A stretch of DNA of 13,671 nucleotides from Ruminococcus sp. UBA3767 (GCA_002371625.1 DFFV01000017.1:1-13671), one strand, 5' to 3'. Shown: positions 1 to 6,097, numbered from the stretch's first letter. The notes: a model not told the origin generated them from the sequence alone. Translations and numbers: made by a program.

Positions 1-94
1 GAAAAGGCTGGACCGAAAAACCTGTTTTTCTTTGGCAGGTCTTTAAAGTTTGATAAGACCTATAAATTCTGATTTAAAAATAAGGAGGATGGCT
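1..94 (+). other. Left edge: possible 3' end of an upstream gene, then leader of the dCMP deaminase operon
   Basis: From base 1 a frame runs open to a TGA at 70-72 and could be the last 23 codons of an upstream gene. The other two plus frames are also open for 14-16 codons, so the frame cannot be chosen. A 7-bp inverted repeat (AGGTCTT at 37-43, AAGACCT at 55-61) could form a hairpin, but no T-run follows it, so it is not a convincing terminator. I see no clear promoter here. The stretch ends in an AGGAGG ribosome binding site at 83-88. Confidence 0.25.
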
Positions 95-574
95 ATGAAA
101 AGGACAGACTACATCAGCTGGGATGAGTATTTTATGGGCGTTTCCTATCTCGCAGCACAGCGCAGCAAGGACCCCAACACACAGGTCGGCGCCTGCATCG
201 TTTCGCAGGATAACAAGATACTTTCGGTCGGTTACAACGGTATGCCCTCGGGCTGCAATGATGACGATATGCCCTGGGAGCGTGACGGCGAGATGCTGGA
301 TACCAAGTACGCCTTTGTCTGCCACGCCGAGCTCAATGCTATCCTCAACCGAGGCTCAACATCGCTAAAGGGCGCAAAGCTGTATGTTTCGCTGTTTCCC
401 TGCAACGAGTGCGCAAAGGCTATAATCCAGAGCGGTATCAGCGAGATAATCTACTGCGAGAACAAATATGCCGATACCGACGGCGTTAAGGCAAGCATGA
501 GGATGTTTGAAATGGCAGGCGTTAAAATGACACAGTATATCCCCAGCGGAAGAAAAATTACTATCGAGGTGTAA
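95..574 (+). CDS. dCMP deaminase (ComE/dCMP deaminase family cytidine/deoxycytidylate deaminase)
   Basis: A zinc-dependent deaminase of 159 residues, predicted to convert dCMP to dUMP in the cytoplasm for thymidylate synthesis. The zinc site is complete: His77 and Glu79 lie in a CHAE motif (Glu as proton shuttle), and Cys103 and Cys106 lie in PCNEC. The N-terminal SKDPNTQVGA segment is typical of the dCMP deaminase/ComEB group. Length fits the family. I chose ATG 95 because AGGAGG at 83-88 sits 6 nt upstream; in-frame ATGs at 50 and 89 are possible but are not spaced to a ribosome binding site. It is the first complete gene of an operon with aroE and aroK, 2 nt from aroE. The fold also covers ComEB-like and riboflavin-type deaminases, so dCMP specificity is inferred from overall similarity. 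Confidence 0.9.
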   Translation: MKRTDYISWDEYFMGVSYLAAQRSKDPNTQVGACIVSQDNKILSVGYNGMPSGCNDDDMPWERDGEMLDTKYAFVCHAELNAILNRGSTSLKGAKLYVSLFPCNECAKAIIQSGISEIIYCENKYADTDGVKASMRMFEMAGVKMTQYIPSGRKITIEV

Positions 575-576
575 CA

Positions 577-1422
577 ATGAGCAGAAAATACGCACTTATC
601 GGTGATAAACTCGGGCACACGCTCTCTCCGCCGATACATAAAAGATTGTTTGAATTAAGGGGCAGAGAGTTTGAATACGAGCTGCTCGAAATAGCTCCGC
701 AGGAGCTTGAACAGCGTGCACAGTACCTTTCAACTCTTGCAGGATATAACGTGACTATCCCCCACAAGCCTGCTATAATCAGCTTTCTCGACGGGCTTGA
801 CAAATCAGCGCAGCGCTACGGAGCAGTTAACTGCGTTGATAATAAGAACGGCGTTTCTACGGGATATAACACCGACTGCGACGGTTTTCTGCGCTCAATA
901 GCAGCAGGCGGCGGAAAGCTGGGCGGAAGTGTACTTCTGCTGGGCGCAGGCGGCGTGGGCAGAATGATGGCTGTCGAAGCGAGCCTTGCAGGCGCAGACC
1001 TCACTATCGCTGTGCCGGAGAGCTTTACCGGGCAGGCGAACAAGGTAAAAGAGGATATACTTGCGCAAAAAAGCGATGCCGCCGTGAATATATTCACCCT
1101 TGAAAAGATACCGCTGAAGCATTACGATACCATGATAAATGCAACTCCCGTAGGTATGTACCCCAAATGCGATGCCTGTGTAGTTTCCGACGAAGTCATC
1201 AGCTGTGCCGGTTTTGTTTTCGATGCTATCTATAACCCAAAGGAAACGCTGCTGATACAAAAGGCAAAGGCTATGGGGAAAACAGCTGTCGGCGGAATGG
1301 CAATGCTCGTTCTCCAGGCAGTGTCCGCCCACGAGATATGGGACGGAGACAGCTATACCGATGAGGAGATAAATGCGATAATCAGCGAGATGTATCAGAG
1401 AGTTGAGAGTGATTTCAAATGA
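577..1422 (+). CDS. aroE: Shikimate dehydrogenase (NADP+)
   Basis: Reduces 3-dehydroshikimate to shikimate with NADPH in the cytoplasm, the fourth step of the chorismate pathway to aromatic amino acids. At 281 residues it has the usual length. The N-terminal substrate domain has the HTLSP variant of the shikimate-binding motif near residue 15, NVTIPHK with catalytic Lys64, and NTDCDG with catalytic Asp100. The Rossmann domain starts with GAGGVG at 123-128. The C-terminal signatures INATPVGM, AIYNP and GGMAMLVLQA are all present. It starts 2 nt after the dCMP deaminase stop, with GAGGTG inside the end of that gene as ribosome binding site. Its stop overlaps the aroK start by 4 nt (ATGA), so the two are probably translationally coupled. 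YdiB-type quinate/shikimate dehydrogenase is the only close alternative, and the adjacent aroK supports AroE. Confidence 0.95.
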   Translation: MSRKYALIGDKLGHTLSPPIHKRLFELRGREFEYELLEIAPQELEQRAQYLSTLAGYNVTIPHKPAIISFLDGLDKSAQRYGAVNCVDNKNGVSTGYNTDCDGFLRSIAAGGGKLGGSVLLLGAGGVGRMMAVEASLAGADLTIAVPESFTGQANKVKEDILAQKSDAAVNIFTLEKIPLKHYDTMINATPVGMYPKCDACVVSDEVISCAGFVFDAIYNPKETLLIQKAKAMGKTAVGGMAMLVLQAVSAHEIWDGDSYTDEEINAIISEMYQRVESDFK

Positions 1423-1922
1423 CAAGGACCATTTTTCTGTGCGGATTTATGGGATGCGGAAAAAGCACCGTAGGCAAGCTCGCAGCAAAACAGCTCGGCG
1501 TTGAATTCATCGACCTTGATGAACACATCGAGCAGGAAGAGGGCATGAGCATTCCCGTTATTTTCTGCAAAAAAGGTGAGGATTATTTTCGTGACTGCGA
1601 GACCGAGCAGATAAAAAAGCTGGGCGAAAAAAGCGCTGTTGTCGCAACGGGCGGCGGAGCGATGCTGCGTGAGGAAAATGCTCAGGCAGCAAGAGCAGGC
1701 GGAAAGGTCATCTTTATAGATACCGATTTTGAGACCTGCTATGAGCGCATAAAGGACGATCCTCACAGACCGATAGCATACAACTCCACCAAGCAGCAGC
1801 TGAAAGAGCGCTTTGAACAGCGCAGACCCGTATATCTTGCGCACAGCGATGTTACGCTTGAAGGCGACCTGAGCGCTGTGCAGATGGCAAAGCTGATAAA
1901 AGATACCGCACTGGGAAAGTAG
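1419..1922 (+). CDS. aroK: Shikimate kinase
   Basis: Phosphorylates shikimate to shikimate 3-phosphate with ATP, the step directly after AroE. The protein has 167 residues, normal for the family. Walker A is GFMGCGKS at 9-16. Shikimate-contacting residues are visible: Asp34 in the DLDEHIE segment, Arg58 in FRDCE, and the GGG stretch at 78-80. Arg117 (RPI) lies in the lid and Arg135-Arg136 (RRPVY) in the adenine-binding loop. The start overlaps the aroE stop by 4 nt. No terminator separates it from the lipoprotein gene 66 nt downstream, so read-through into that gene is likely. The symbol aroK is used for the single-domain enzyme; aroL would be an equivalent label. Confidence 0.95.
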   Translation: MTRTIFLCGFMGCGKSTVGKLAAKQLGVEFIDLDEHIEQEEGMSIPVIFCKKGEDYFRDCETEQIKKLGEKSAVVATGGGAMLREENAQAARAGGKVIFIDTDFETCYERIKDDPHRPIAYNSTKQQLKERFEQRRPVYLAHSDVTLEGDLSAVQMAKLIKDTALGK

Positions 1923-1988
1923 CCTGATATTTTTCGGGAGATCATCCGCAAAAAGTTCAGCTTACCAACGCCAAAAGGAGATGCAAAA

Positions 1989-2774
1989 ATGAAACGGTTC
2001 ATTTTTCTGCTGATGGGTGCAGCACTATTACTAACAGGCTGCTCGGGCGATTCAAGCGAGGATAAAAGGAGCAGGATAATCGCTGAAACTATGTCTACCG
2101 ACAAATACAACAGCAATGTTACATTTCAGTTTGAGCAGACAGTTGACGAAAACAGCCTCACAGACGCTGCAAAAGTGCTTGAAGCACGGCTGGGACGGGC
2201 TTTGACCGGAAGCGTCTCGGGTGGGACAGTGAACTTTGGGCACAGCAAAACCGTAAACTCCGCCGACAAAACGGTGCAGTTCTATTTCAACACAGATCCC
2301 AGAATAACCGAAAACAGCCTGAAGATAATGGCGATGTGCGGCCTTGTGGAGCTGCGAAAGGGCGACGGTGCAGACGGACAGCTTGTGCTGAATAACCAGC
2401 AGGTGCTGAGTGCTGCAGCTGAGCAGACAAAGGACTCCGCATCCGGCGAAAGCGGCTGGGCTGTTAAACTGAAATTCACCGAATCGGGCAGAACGGCATT
2501 TGAAAAAGCCACAAAAGAGCTTGCCGAAAAGCAGGGCACGATAACCGTGTGGCTGGACGGAAAAGCAGTAGTTTCGCCCAAGGTAAAAGAAAAGATCTCA
2601 GACGGGATATGCATGATAACAGGAGTCAACAGCGAGCAGGAAGCAAGGGAGCTTGCGGCAAAGCTATCAAGCGGATATATGAAAAACAAGGCGGAATTAA
2701 AGGAATTCAGCCTTGACAAGAACGCAAGCAGCACATTCCCCGATGATCCTTCGGAAAAGGTGAACGAGGCATAA
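1989..2774 (+). CDS. Lipoprotein with a SecD P1-like domain
   Basis: A 261-residue predicted lipoprotein. A short hydrophobic signal ends in the lipobox LLTGC with Cys18, so it should be anchored to the outer face of the membrane. The segment 165-230 reads like the conserved part of the SecD extracytoplasmic P1 region: a GRTAFEKAT-like helix, a WLDGKAVVSPKV strand and turn, ITG, then EQEARELAAKLSSG. The part around 50-75 (ENSLTDAAKVLEARLG) resembles the SecD segment that precedes it. Unlike SecD there are no transmembrane segments besides the signal, so it cannot be the translocation subunit. Start: ATG 1989 with AAGGAG at 1975-1980. It is last in the aroE-aroK transcription unit and followed by a strong terminator. 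I infer an envelope role (folding or secretion helper) only from domain and location; the exact function is unknown. Confidence 0.75.
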   Translation: MKRFIFLLMGAALLLTGCSGDSSEDKRSRIIAETMSTDKYNSNVTFQFEQTVDENSLTDAAKVLEARLGRALTGSVSGGTVNFGHSKTVNSADKTVQFYFNTDPRITENSLKIMAMCGLVELRKGDGADGQLVLNNQQVLSAAAEQTKDSASGESGWAVKLKFTESGRTAFEKATKELAEKQGTITVWLDGKAVVSPKVKEKISDGICMITGVNSEQEARELAAKLSSGYMKNKAELKEFSLDKNASSTFPDDPSEKVNEA

Positions 2775-2826
2775 ACGTTTGAGCATTTATGCGATGTATA
2801 ATAATGATAGGATAACACCTGAAAAT

Positions 2827-2854
2827 GCCGTGGCAGAAATGCTGCGGCTTTTTT
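2827..2854 (+). terminator. Rho-independent terminator of the dCMP deaminase-aroE-aroK-lipoprotein unit
   Basis: A 9-bp stem (2827-2835 with 2840-2848, containing two G-T pairs) is closed by a GAAA tetraloop and followed by six Ts at 2849-2854. It begins 52 nt after the lipoprotein stop and ends the upstream transcription unit before the control region of the small secreted protein. Confidence 0.88.
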
Positions 2855-2887
2855 GCGCCTTTATTATTTTACAATTTCAAGGCAAAG

Positions 2888-2903
2888 TGTAGCATATACT
2901 ACA
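2888..2903. promoter_or_regulatory. Dyad operator A1 (TGTAG-N6-CTACA)
   Basis: A perfect 5-bp inverted repeat with a 6-bp spacer, centred at 2895.5, about 94 bp upstream of the predicted start of transcription for the gene at 3019. A second identical-arm dyad is centred exactly 30 bp downstream. The same core occurs before the protease at 12700. Its position above the -35 box suits an activator better than a simple repressor, but the protein that binds is unknown. Confidence 0.6.
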
Positions 2904-2917
2904 AGGTGGATATATGT

Positions 2918-2933
2918 TGTAGTTTACACTACA
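2918..2933. promoter_or_regulatory. Dyad operator A2 (TGTAG-N6-CTACA)
   Basis: The second copy of the dyad, with identical arms but a different spacer (TTTACA here, CATATA in A1), centred at 2925.5. The 30-bp centre spacing is close to three helical turns, so both sites face the same side of the DNA. It ends 20 bp before the -35 hexamer of the promoter at 2954. Confidence 0.6.
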
Positions 2934-2953
2934 CAATGCCTTGGTTTTATCTA

Positions 2954-2982
2954 TTGAAAACAGGAGTAAAGCATGGTATCAT
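2954..2982 (+). promoter_or_regulatory. Sigma-A type promoter of the small secreted protein gene
   Basis: A -35 hexamer TTGAAA (2954-2959), a 17-bp spacer and a -10 hexamer TATCAT (2977-2982). Transcription should start near 2989, giving a leader of about 30 nt before ATG 3019. The -10 box is imperfect, which agrees with a promoter that needs activation from the dyads upstream. Confidence 0.65.
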
Positions 2983-3018
2983 ACATACAGTTAAGAAAAA
3001 CAAAGGAGAGTATCGGAT

Positions 3019-3393
3019 ATGAAAAACACATCTTCAGCAAAAGTAAGAAAAAGCATCATCGCATCGCTGAGCGCATTTATCGCAGCAGGTGCTCTTATAA
3101 CAGGACTTACCGTCTTTTCAGCTTCGGCAGTTCCCGAAAAGGACGTTAAGGGAACACAGCAGCAGACAGTTACCGCAGCTTCTCAGGAGCACAGCGAGAG
3201 CAAGGCTGAGGAAACCGGCGTTGAGGACGTTACCGAACCAAGAATGTTCGGATTTAACTTTGAAGGTGTAAAGGCACAGGCTGAAAAGTACGAGCAGGAA
3301 GAAAAGGCTGCCGCACAGGAAAAGTCCGGGCAGGAGCAGGTGAACGAATACGGCAAGCACCCCGGCGAATGCGGCTACGGCTACGTCGGATAA
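3019..3393 (+). CDS. Small secreted protein of unknown function
   Basis: A 124-residue protein of no family I recognise. It has a clear Sec signal peptide: charged KVRKS start, a hydrophobic core at about 13-33, and an ASA cleavage site after Ala37, leaving a mature chain of about 87 residues. The mature part is rich in Glu, Gln, Lys and Ala, with a likely helix at about 83-108, so it is hydrophilic and probably extended or helical. The C-terminal tail changes character: after residue 110 it is Gly/Tyr-rich with the only cysteine (Cys118) in HPGECGYGYVG. ATG 3019 has an AAGGAGAG ribosome binding site 9 nt upstream. The gene is monocistronic with its own promoter and terminator. It shares an upstream operator pair with the protease gene at 12700. 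It could be a signalling or structural peptide precursor; this is speculation. Confidence 0.75.
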   Translation: MKNTSSAKVRKSIIASLSAFIAAGALITGLTVFSASAVPEKDVKGTQQQTVTAASQEHSESKAEETGVEDVTEPRMFGFNFEGVKAQAEKYEQEEKAAAQEKSGQEQVNEYGKHPGECGYGYVG

Positions 3394-3411
3394 ATCTAAT
3401 ATAATAATATC

Positions 3412-3442
3412 GCAGTCTTCACTATGCGAAGGCTGCTTTTTT
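3412..3442 (+). terminator. Terminator of the small secreted protein gene
   Basis: A 9-bp stem (3412-3420 with 3428-3436, one G-T pair) with a 7-nt loop, followed by TTTTTT at 3437-3442, 19 nt after the stop codon. Confidence 0.88.
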
Positions 3443-3502
3443 ATCTGTATTTTTACGAAGCAATGTTTAGTTTGCCCCAAATAATTATATTGTACTGTTT
3501 TT

Positions 3503-3540
3503 GGACAATAAAAGTACCCGCACAGCAACAGCCGTACGGG
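3503..3540 (-). terminator. Terminator of the XRE-ABC operon
   Basis: Read on the minus strand, a 10-bp stem (3517-3526 with 3531-3540, two G-T pairs) with a 4-nt loop lies 6 nt after the permease stop. It is followed by TACTTTTATT. The T-tract is broken but the stem is strong, and the position is right for ending the minus-strand operon. Confidence 0.72.
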
Positions 3541-3546
3541 ATATTA

Positions 3547-4314
3547 TTATCCGAGATCCGCACGCATTTTCTTTGAGAACGAAAAGCTCCCGAGTGTGAT
3601 CATCAAAACTGCGCACAGCACAACTATCAGTATCGGCATTACAAAGCCATTGCCGTCAAATTTAAGCGCCATAGCCGACCTTGCCGCCTTTGTGCAATAG
3701 TAAAACGGAGTGCATTTGCATATCTTTAGCATCACGCCGCCCGTTCTTTGCGCATCAAACCATATCCCGCCGAAGAACGAGCCGAGCGAAATGATTATCG
3801 AGCAAAGCCCCGGAGCAGATTTTTCATTGAAAAGCACACCGAATAGCAGCCCGAAGCCTATAAACATCAGCGCCGAGGGGATAAGCGCAAGCATACTCAT
3901 AAGCATTCCGCCGATACTCAGCGCACTACCGATGATTACAGATATAACAAATGCAGCTGCAAACGTAATGGCTGCCTGTATCACCGAGATTATGAACATA
4001 GGGATAATATAGCCTGCTGTCAGGTCAGCTGCGGTCATCGGAGTAGCATAAAGGCGCATAAGGAACGTGCCGCTGCGGTCGGTGGAAACGTTGAGCGCCG
4101 TGAACAGCATTACAAACATCTGCCCGAAAACAGCAACACCAGGTGCAAGGTTTTCTATGTGAAAAACCGTCACCGCCTCTTTGGGAATGCTCTGATCGAC
4201 AAGAGTCATAATAACAAGCATTATCAAAGGAAATCCCAGACAGAAGATGTAACCCAGCGGATCACGCAGCAGCTCTTTAATGTTGCGTGAGGTAAACGCT
4301 AAAGCTCTGTTCAT
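3547..4314 (-). CDS. ABC-2 type transporter permease
   Basis: An integral membrane protein of 255 residues, the membrane part of an ABC exporter. About six hydrophobic segments are visible (near residues 18-40, 59-77, 98-130, 133-163, 170-190 and 225-247), the usual ABC-2 topology. The DPLGYIFCLGFPLIM stretch after a short cytoplasmic start is typical of the family. The start overlaps the stop of the ATPase gene by 4 nt (ATGA on the minus strand), which points to coupled translation and a 1:1 pair. A single permease gene suggests the exporter works as an ATPase2-permease2 complex. The substrate is unknown; drug, peptide or lipid export are all possible. Confidence 0.85.
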   Translation of the reverse strand: MNRALAFTSRNIKELLRDPLGYIFCLGFPLIMLVIMTLVDQSIPKEAVTVFHIENLAPGVAVFGQMFVMLFTALNVSTDRSGTFLMRLYATPMTAADLTAGYIIPMFIISVIQAAITFAAAFVISVIIGSALSIGGMLMSMLALIPSALMFIGFGLLFGVLFNEKSAPGLCSIIISLGSFFGGIWFDAQRTGGVMLKICKCTPFYYCTKAARSAMALKFDGNGFVMPILIVVLCAVLMITLGSFSFSKKMRADLG

Positions 4315-5042
4315 TGCTGCGCACTCCTTTCTGCAATGGCTACAAATGCATTTTCAAGCCCCTCTGCACCTGCCTGCTGTTCTATCTCGGAAAGTGTGCC
4401 TATTGCGGCGATCCTTCCCTCTATCATTATCGCTATGCGGTCGGAAAGCTGCTGTGCCTCCTCCATATAGTGCGTGGTGAGGATGATCGTTGTCTTTCCC
4501 TTCAGCGACTCTATCAAACGCCACAGCTCACGCCTTGCAAGCACGTCAAGCCCGAGCGTCGGCTCATCAAGAAACAGCACCTGCGGCTCGCTGATAAGCG
4601 CCATAGCGATAGACAGTTTTCTCTTCCAGCCGCCGGAAAGCGTCTTTGCACGGCTGTCTGCGACCTTTTGCATACCCAGCGCCCCGATAAGCTCGCCCGT
4701 GCGCTGCTCGCACTTTTGCTTGTCAAAGCCGTATATGCGGCACATAAACATAAGATTTTCTCTTACCGTCAGGCGTGGCGCAACTGCGGTATCCTGCGGC
4801 GAGATGCCGATGACCGGCTTTACCGCAGCCTTGTCGCTGTCACAGTTTTTTCCCATAACATAAGCCTCGCCCGATGTTGCTTTCGCAAGGCAGCACAGCA
4901 TTCTCACTGTTGTTGTCTTTCCTGCGCCGTTCACACCCAGCAGCGAGAACAGCTCGCCCTGCTCGACTTCAAGGTCAAGGCTGTCAACGGCGGTGAGGTC
5001 TTTGTATCTCTTTGTAAGTCCGACTGTTTTAACTGCAAGCAT
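4311..5042 (-). CDS. ABC exporter ATP-binding protein
   Basis: A cytoplasmic ATPase of 243 residues that powers the ABC-2 permease encoded directly downstream. All motifs are present: Walker A GVNGAGKTT (36-44), Q-loop Gln83 (ISPQD), signature LSGGW (135-139), Walker B LFLDEP with catalytic Glu160, D-loop LGLD, and H-loop His191. The length fits a single nucleotide-binding domain of the CcmA/DrrA type without a C-terminal extension. It starts 5 nt after the XRE-AbrB regulator stop and overlaps the permease by 4 nt, so regulator, ATPase and permease form one operon. Confidence 0.92.
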   Translation of the reverse strand: MLAVKTVGLTKRYKDLTAVDSLDLEVEQGELFSLLGVNGAGKTTTVRMLCCLAKATSGEAYVMGKNCDSDKAAVKPVIGISPQDTAVAPRLTVRENLMFMCRIYGFDKQKCEQRTGELIGALGMQKVADSRAKTLSGGWKRKLSIAMALISEPQVLFLDEPTLGLDVLARRELWRLIESLKGKTTIILTTHYMEEAQQLSDRIAIMIEGRIAAIGTLSEIEQQAGAEGLENAFVAIAERSAQQ

Positions 5043-5047
5043 TTTTC

Positions 5048-5473
5048 CTACCCCTTGTCTTTGTGTATCAGCTTTCCCAGGTCGTCCATAAAGCCGCCTA
5101 CCTTCACCATTGCGATACCGCCCTTGTTCTCGTCACCAAGTACAAGGATAGTGTCGCCGGGCTTTATGTCAAACACCTTACGGCAGCTTGCAGGCAGAGT
5201 TACCTGCCCCTTTGAGTTTACACGGGAAAGCCCGAAGATGTGCTTTCCGTCGCCAGTGTGTTCCTGCTTGCCGAAGCTGCGCACAAGTATATCTACCGTT
5301 ACCCCGTAGATCTCCGCCAGCTTCATGCAGCAGTCAATGTCGGGGACCGACTCTCCCCTCTCCCACTTTGCGACTGCCTGACGTGAAACACCGAGCTTTT
5401 CCGCAAGCTCTTCCTGCGTCATTCCGCTTTGCGTGCGAAATCTCTTCAGCCTCGAAAAATCCACCCTGCTCAT
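5048..5473 (-). CDS. XRE-family regulator fused to an AbrB-type DNA-binding domain
   Basis: A 141-residue transcription regulator with two different DNA-binding modules. Residues 8-63 form an XRE helix-turn-helix (MTQEELAEKLGVSRQAVAKWERG). Residues 78-125 read as a SpoVT/AbrB swapped-hairpin domain (SRVNSKGQVTLPASCRKVFDIKPGD). I chose ATG 5473 because GGGGAGG lies 8 nt upstream and the promoter hexamers lie at 5504-5532; a longer frame to 5521 would start inside the promoter. It leads the operon with the ATPase and permease, so it probably senses a state linked to the exporter and controls its own operon. A dyad over the -35 box supports autorepression. The inducing signal is unknown. Confidence 0.85.
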   Translation of the reverse strand: MSRVDFSRLKRFRTQSGMTQEELAEKLGVSRQAVAKWERGESVPDIDCCMKLAEIYGVTVDILVRSFGKQEHTGDGKHIFGLSRVNSKGQVTLPASCRKVFDIKPGDTILVLGDENKGGIAMVKVGGFMDDLGKLIHKDKG

Positions 5474-5503
5474 AATTTCCGCCTCCCCTGATTTTCTTCC
5501 CTG

Positions 5504-5532
5504 ATTATACCACCGCCACAATGTTAAGTCAA
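5504..5532 (-). promoter_or_regulatory. Promoter of the XRE-ABC operon
   Basis: On the minus strand: -35 TTGACT (5527-5532), a 17-bp spacer and -10 TATAAT (5504-5509). The predicted start near 5497 gives a leader of about 25 nt to the ATG at 5473. This is a near-consensus sigma-A promoter. Confidence 0.85.
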
Positions 5533-5535
5533 CAT
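5521..5535. promoter_or_regulatory. Candidate operator over the -35 box of the XRE-ABC promoter
   Basis: A 15-bp imperfect dyad, ATGTT-N5-AACAT, with six of seven base pairs matching. It covers the -35 hexamer, so binding would block RNA polymerase. The XRE-AbrB protein is the natural candidate. A short dyad like this could also occur by chance. Confidence 0.4.
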
Positions 5536-5612
5536 ATCATTGTATACATCCATGTTAATATCGGTAGCATCGTAGGAAAATGCTATGGCGTGTATATAAC
5601 TCCCAAACAGCG

Positions 5613-5638
5613 CAGAAAAGCTGCTTTTTCTGTTTTTT
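5613..5638 (+). terminator. Terminator-like hairpin with no upstream gene on its strand
   Basis: A 7-bp stem (CAGAAAA at 5613-5619 with TTTTCTG at 5626-5632), a 6-nt loop and six Ts at 5633-5638. It lies 22 bp before the -35 box of the GntR operon. No plus-strand gene ends here, so it either insulates the GntR promoter from antisense transcription or ends a small transcript I cannot identify. The stem is A/T-rich, hence modest stability. Confidence 0.4.
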
Positions 5639-5659
5639 GAAATTTTTACGGAAAAGGTA

Positions 5660-5688
5660 TTGACAAATGTATATACAGCGTGTATAAT
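5660..5688 (+). promoter_or_regulatory. Promoter of the GntR-ABC operon
   Basis: Consensus -35 TTGACA (5660-5665), a 17-bp spacer and consensus -10 TATAAT (5683-5688). The predicted start near 5695 falls inside the inverted repeat at 5688-5708. The spacer itself holds the palindrome TGTATATACA at 5668-5677. A fully consensus promoter with such sites implies tight repression. Confidence 0.9.
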
Positions 5689-5708
5689 GTGTATATAGAA
5701 TATACACA
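5688..5708. promoter_or_regulatory. Candidate GntR (YtrA-type) operator
   Basis: A perfect 9-bp inverted repeat (TGTGTATAT and ATATACACA) with a 3-bp spacer, beginning at the last base of the -10 box and covering the transcription start. Further half-site copies (GTGTATA-like) occur at 5590-5597 and 5680-5686, and TGTATATACA at 5668-5677. GntR repressors commonly bind such dyads in their own promoters. The position predicts autorepression of the operon. Confidence 0.75.
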
Positions 5709-5722
5709 ATGTTGGTGATCAC

Positions 5723-6097
5723 ATGAACATTATTATTTCAAATTCATCGGGCGTGCCTATCTATGAACAGATAGTTGCACAGATCAAAGAGCAGATCATG
5801 AACGGCGAGCTGAAGGCAGGGGACGCTCTTCCTTCAATGCGTGCGCTGGCTCAGTCTATCAGGATAAGCGTAATAACGACAAAGCGTGCCTACGAGGAGC
5901 TTGAAAAGGACGGGTTTATCGAGTCCTTTACGGGCAAGGGCAGCTTTGTAAAGGCGCAGAACACCGAGCTTGTGCGTGAGGAATATCTCAAGCAGGCTGA
6001 GGAGTTTTTGCAGCAAGCCTGCGACAGAGCACGCAAGGCAGGCGCAAGCGCAGACGAACTTCATGATATGCTTGACATTATCTATGGAGGCGAATAA
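5723..6097 (+). CDS. GntR family transcriptional regulator, YtrA subfamily
   Basis: A 124-residue repressor-type regulator. Residues 11-77 form the GntR winged helix (PIYEQIVAQIKEQI..GELKAGDALPSMRALA..ITTKRAYEELEKDGFI..GKGSFV). The C-terminal part is only about 45 residues and helical (EEYLKQAEEFLQQACDRARKAG), too short for a FadR or HutC ligand domain, which places it in the YtrA subfamily. That group typically sits first in operons with ABC transporters, as here: the ATPase starts 1 nt after its stop. The ribosome binding site is weak (GGTG about 8 nt before ATG 5723), so little regulator may be made per transcript. The dyad at 5688-5708 is its probable target. The ligand is unknown; envelope-active antibiotics relieve some relatives. 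Confidence 0.9.
   Translation: MNIIISNSSGVPIYEQIVAQIKEQIMNGELKAGDALPSMRALAQSIRISVITTKRAYEELEKDGFIESFTGKGSFVKAQNTELVREEYLKQAEEFLQQACDRARKAGASADELHDMLDIIYGGE

Noticed and set aside
2888..2933. BlaI/MecI or TnrA operator
   Set aside because: BlaI-type sites read TACA-N2-TGTA with opposite arm order, and TnrA sites are 17 bp TGTNA-N7-TNACA. The dyads here are TGTAG-N6-CTACA, so neither fits.
2825..3022. Open frame of 65 codons on the plus strand
   Set aside because: It begins inside the terminator stem and runs through both dyads and the promoter of the next gene, and has no ribosome binding site.
4314..5309. Open frame of 331 codons on the plus strand
   Set aside because: It is antisense to the ABC ATPase and the regulator, whose motifs are complete. 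The protein has no recognisable domain and an unnatural Cys/Leu/Arg-rich composition.
5474..5521. N-terminal extension of the XRE-AbrB regulator starting at 5521
   Set aside because: That start would lie between the -35 and -10 hexamers of the operon promoter and lacks a ribosome binding site, while ATG 5473 has one.
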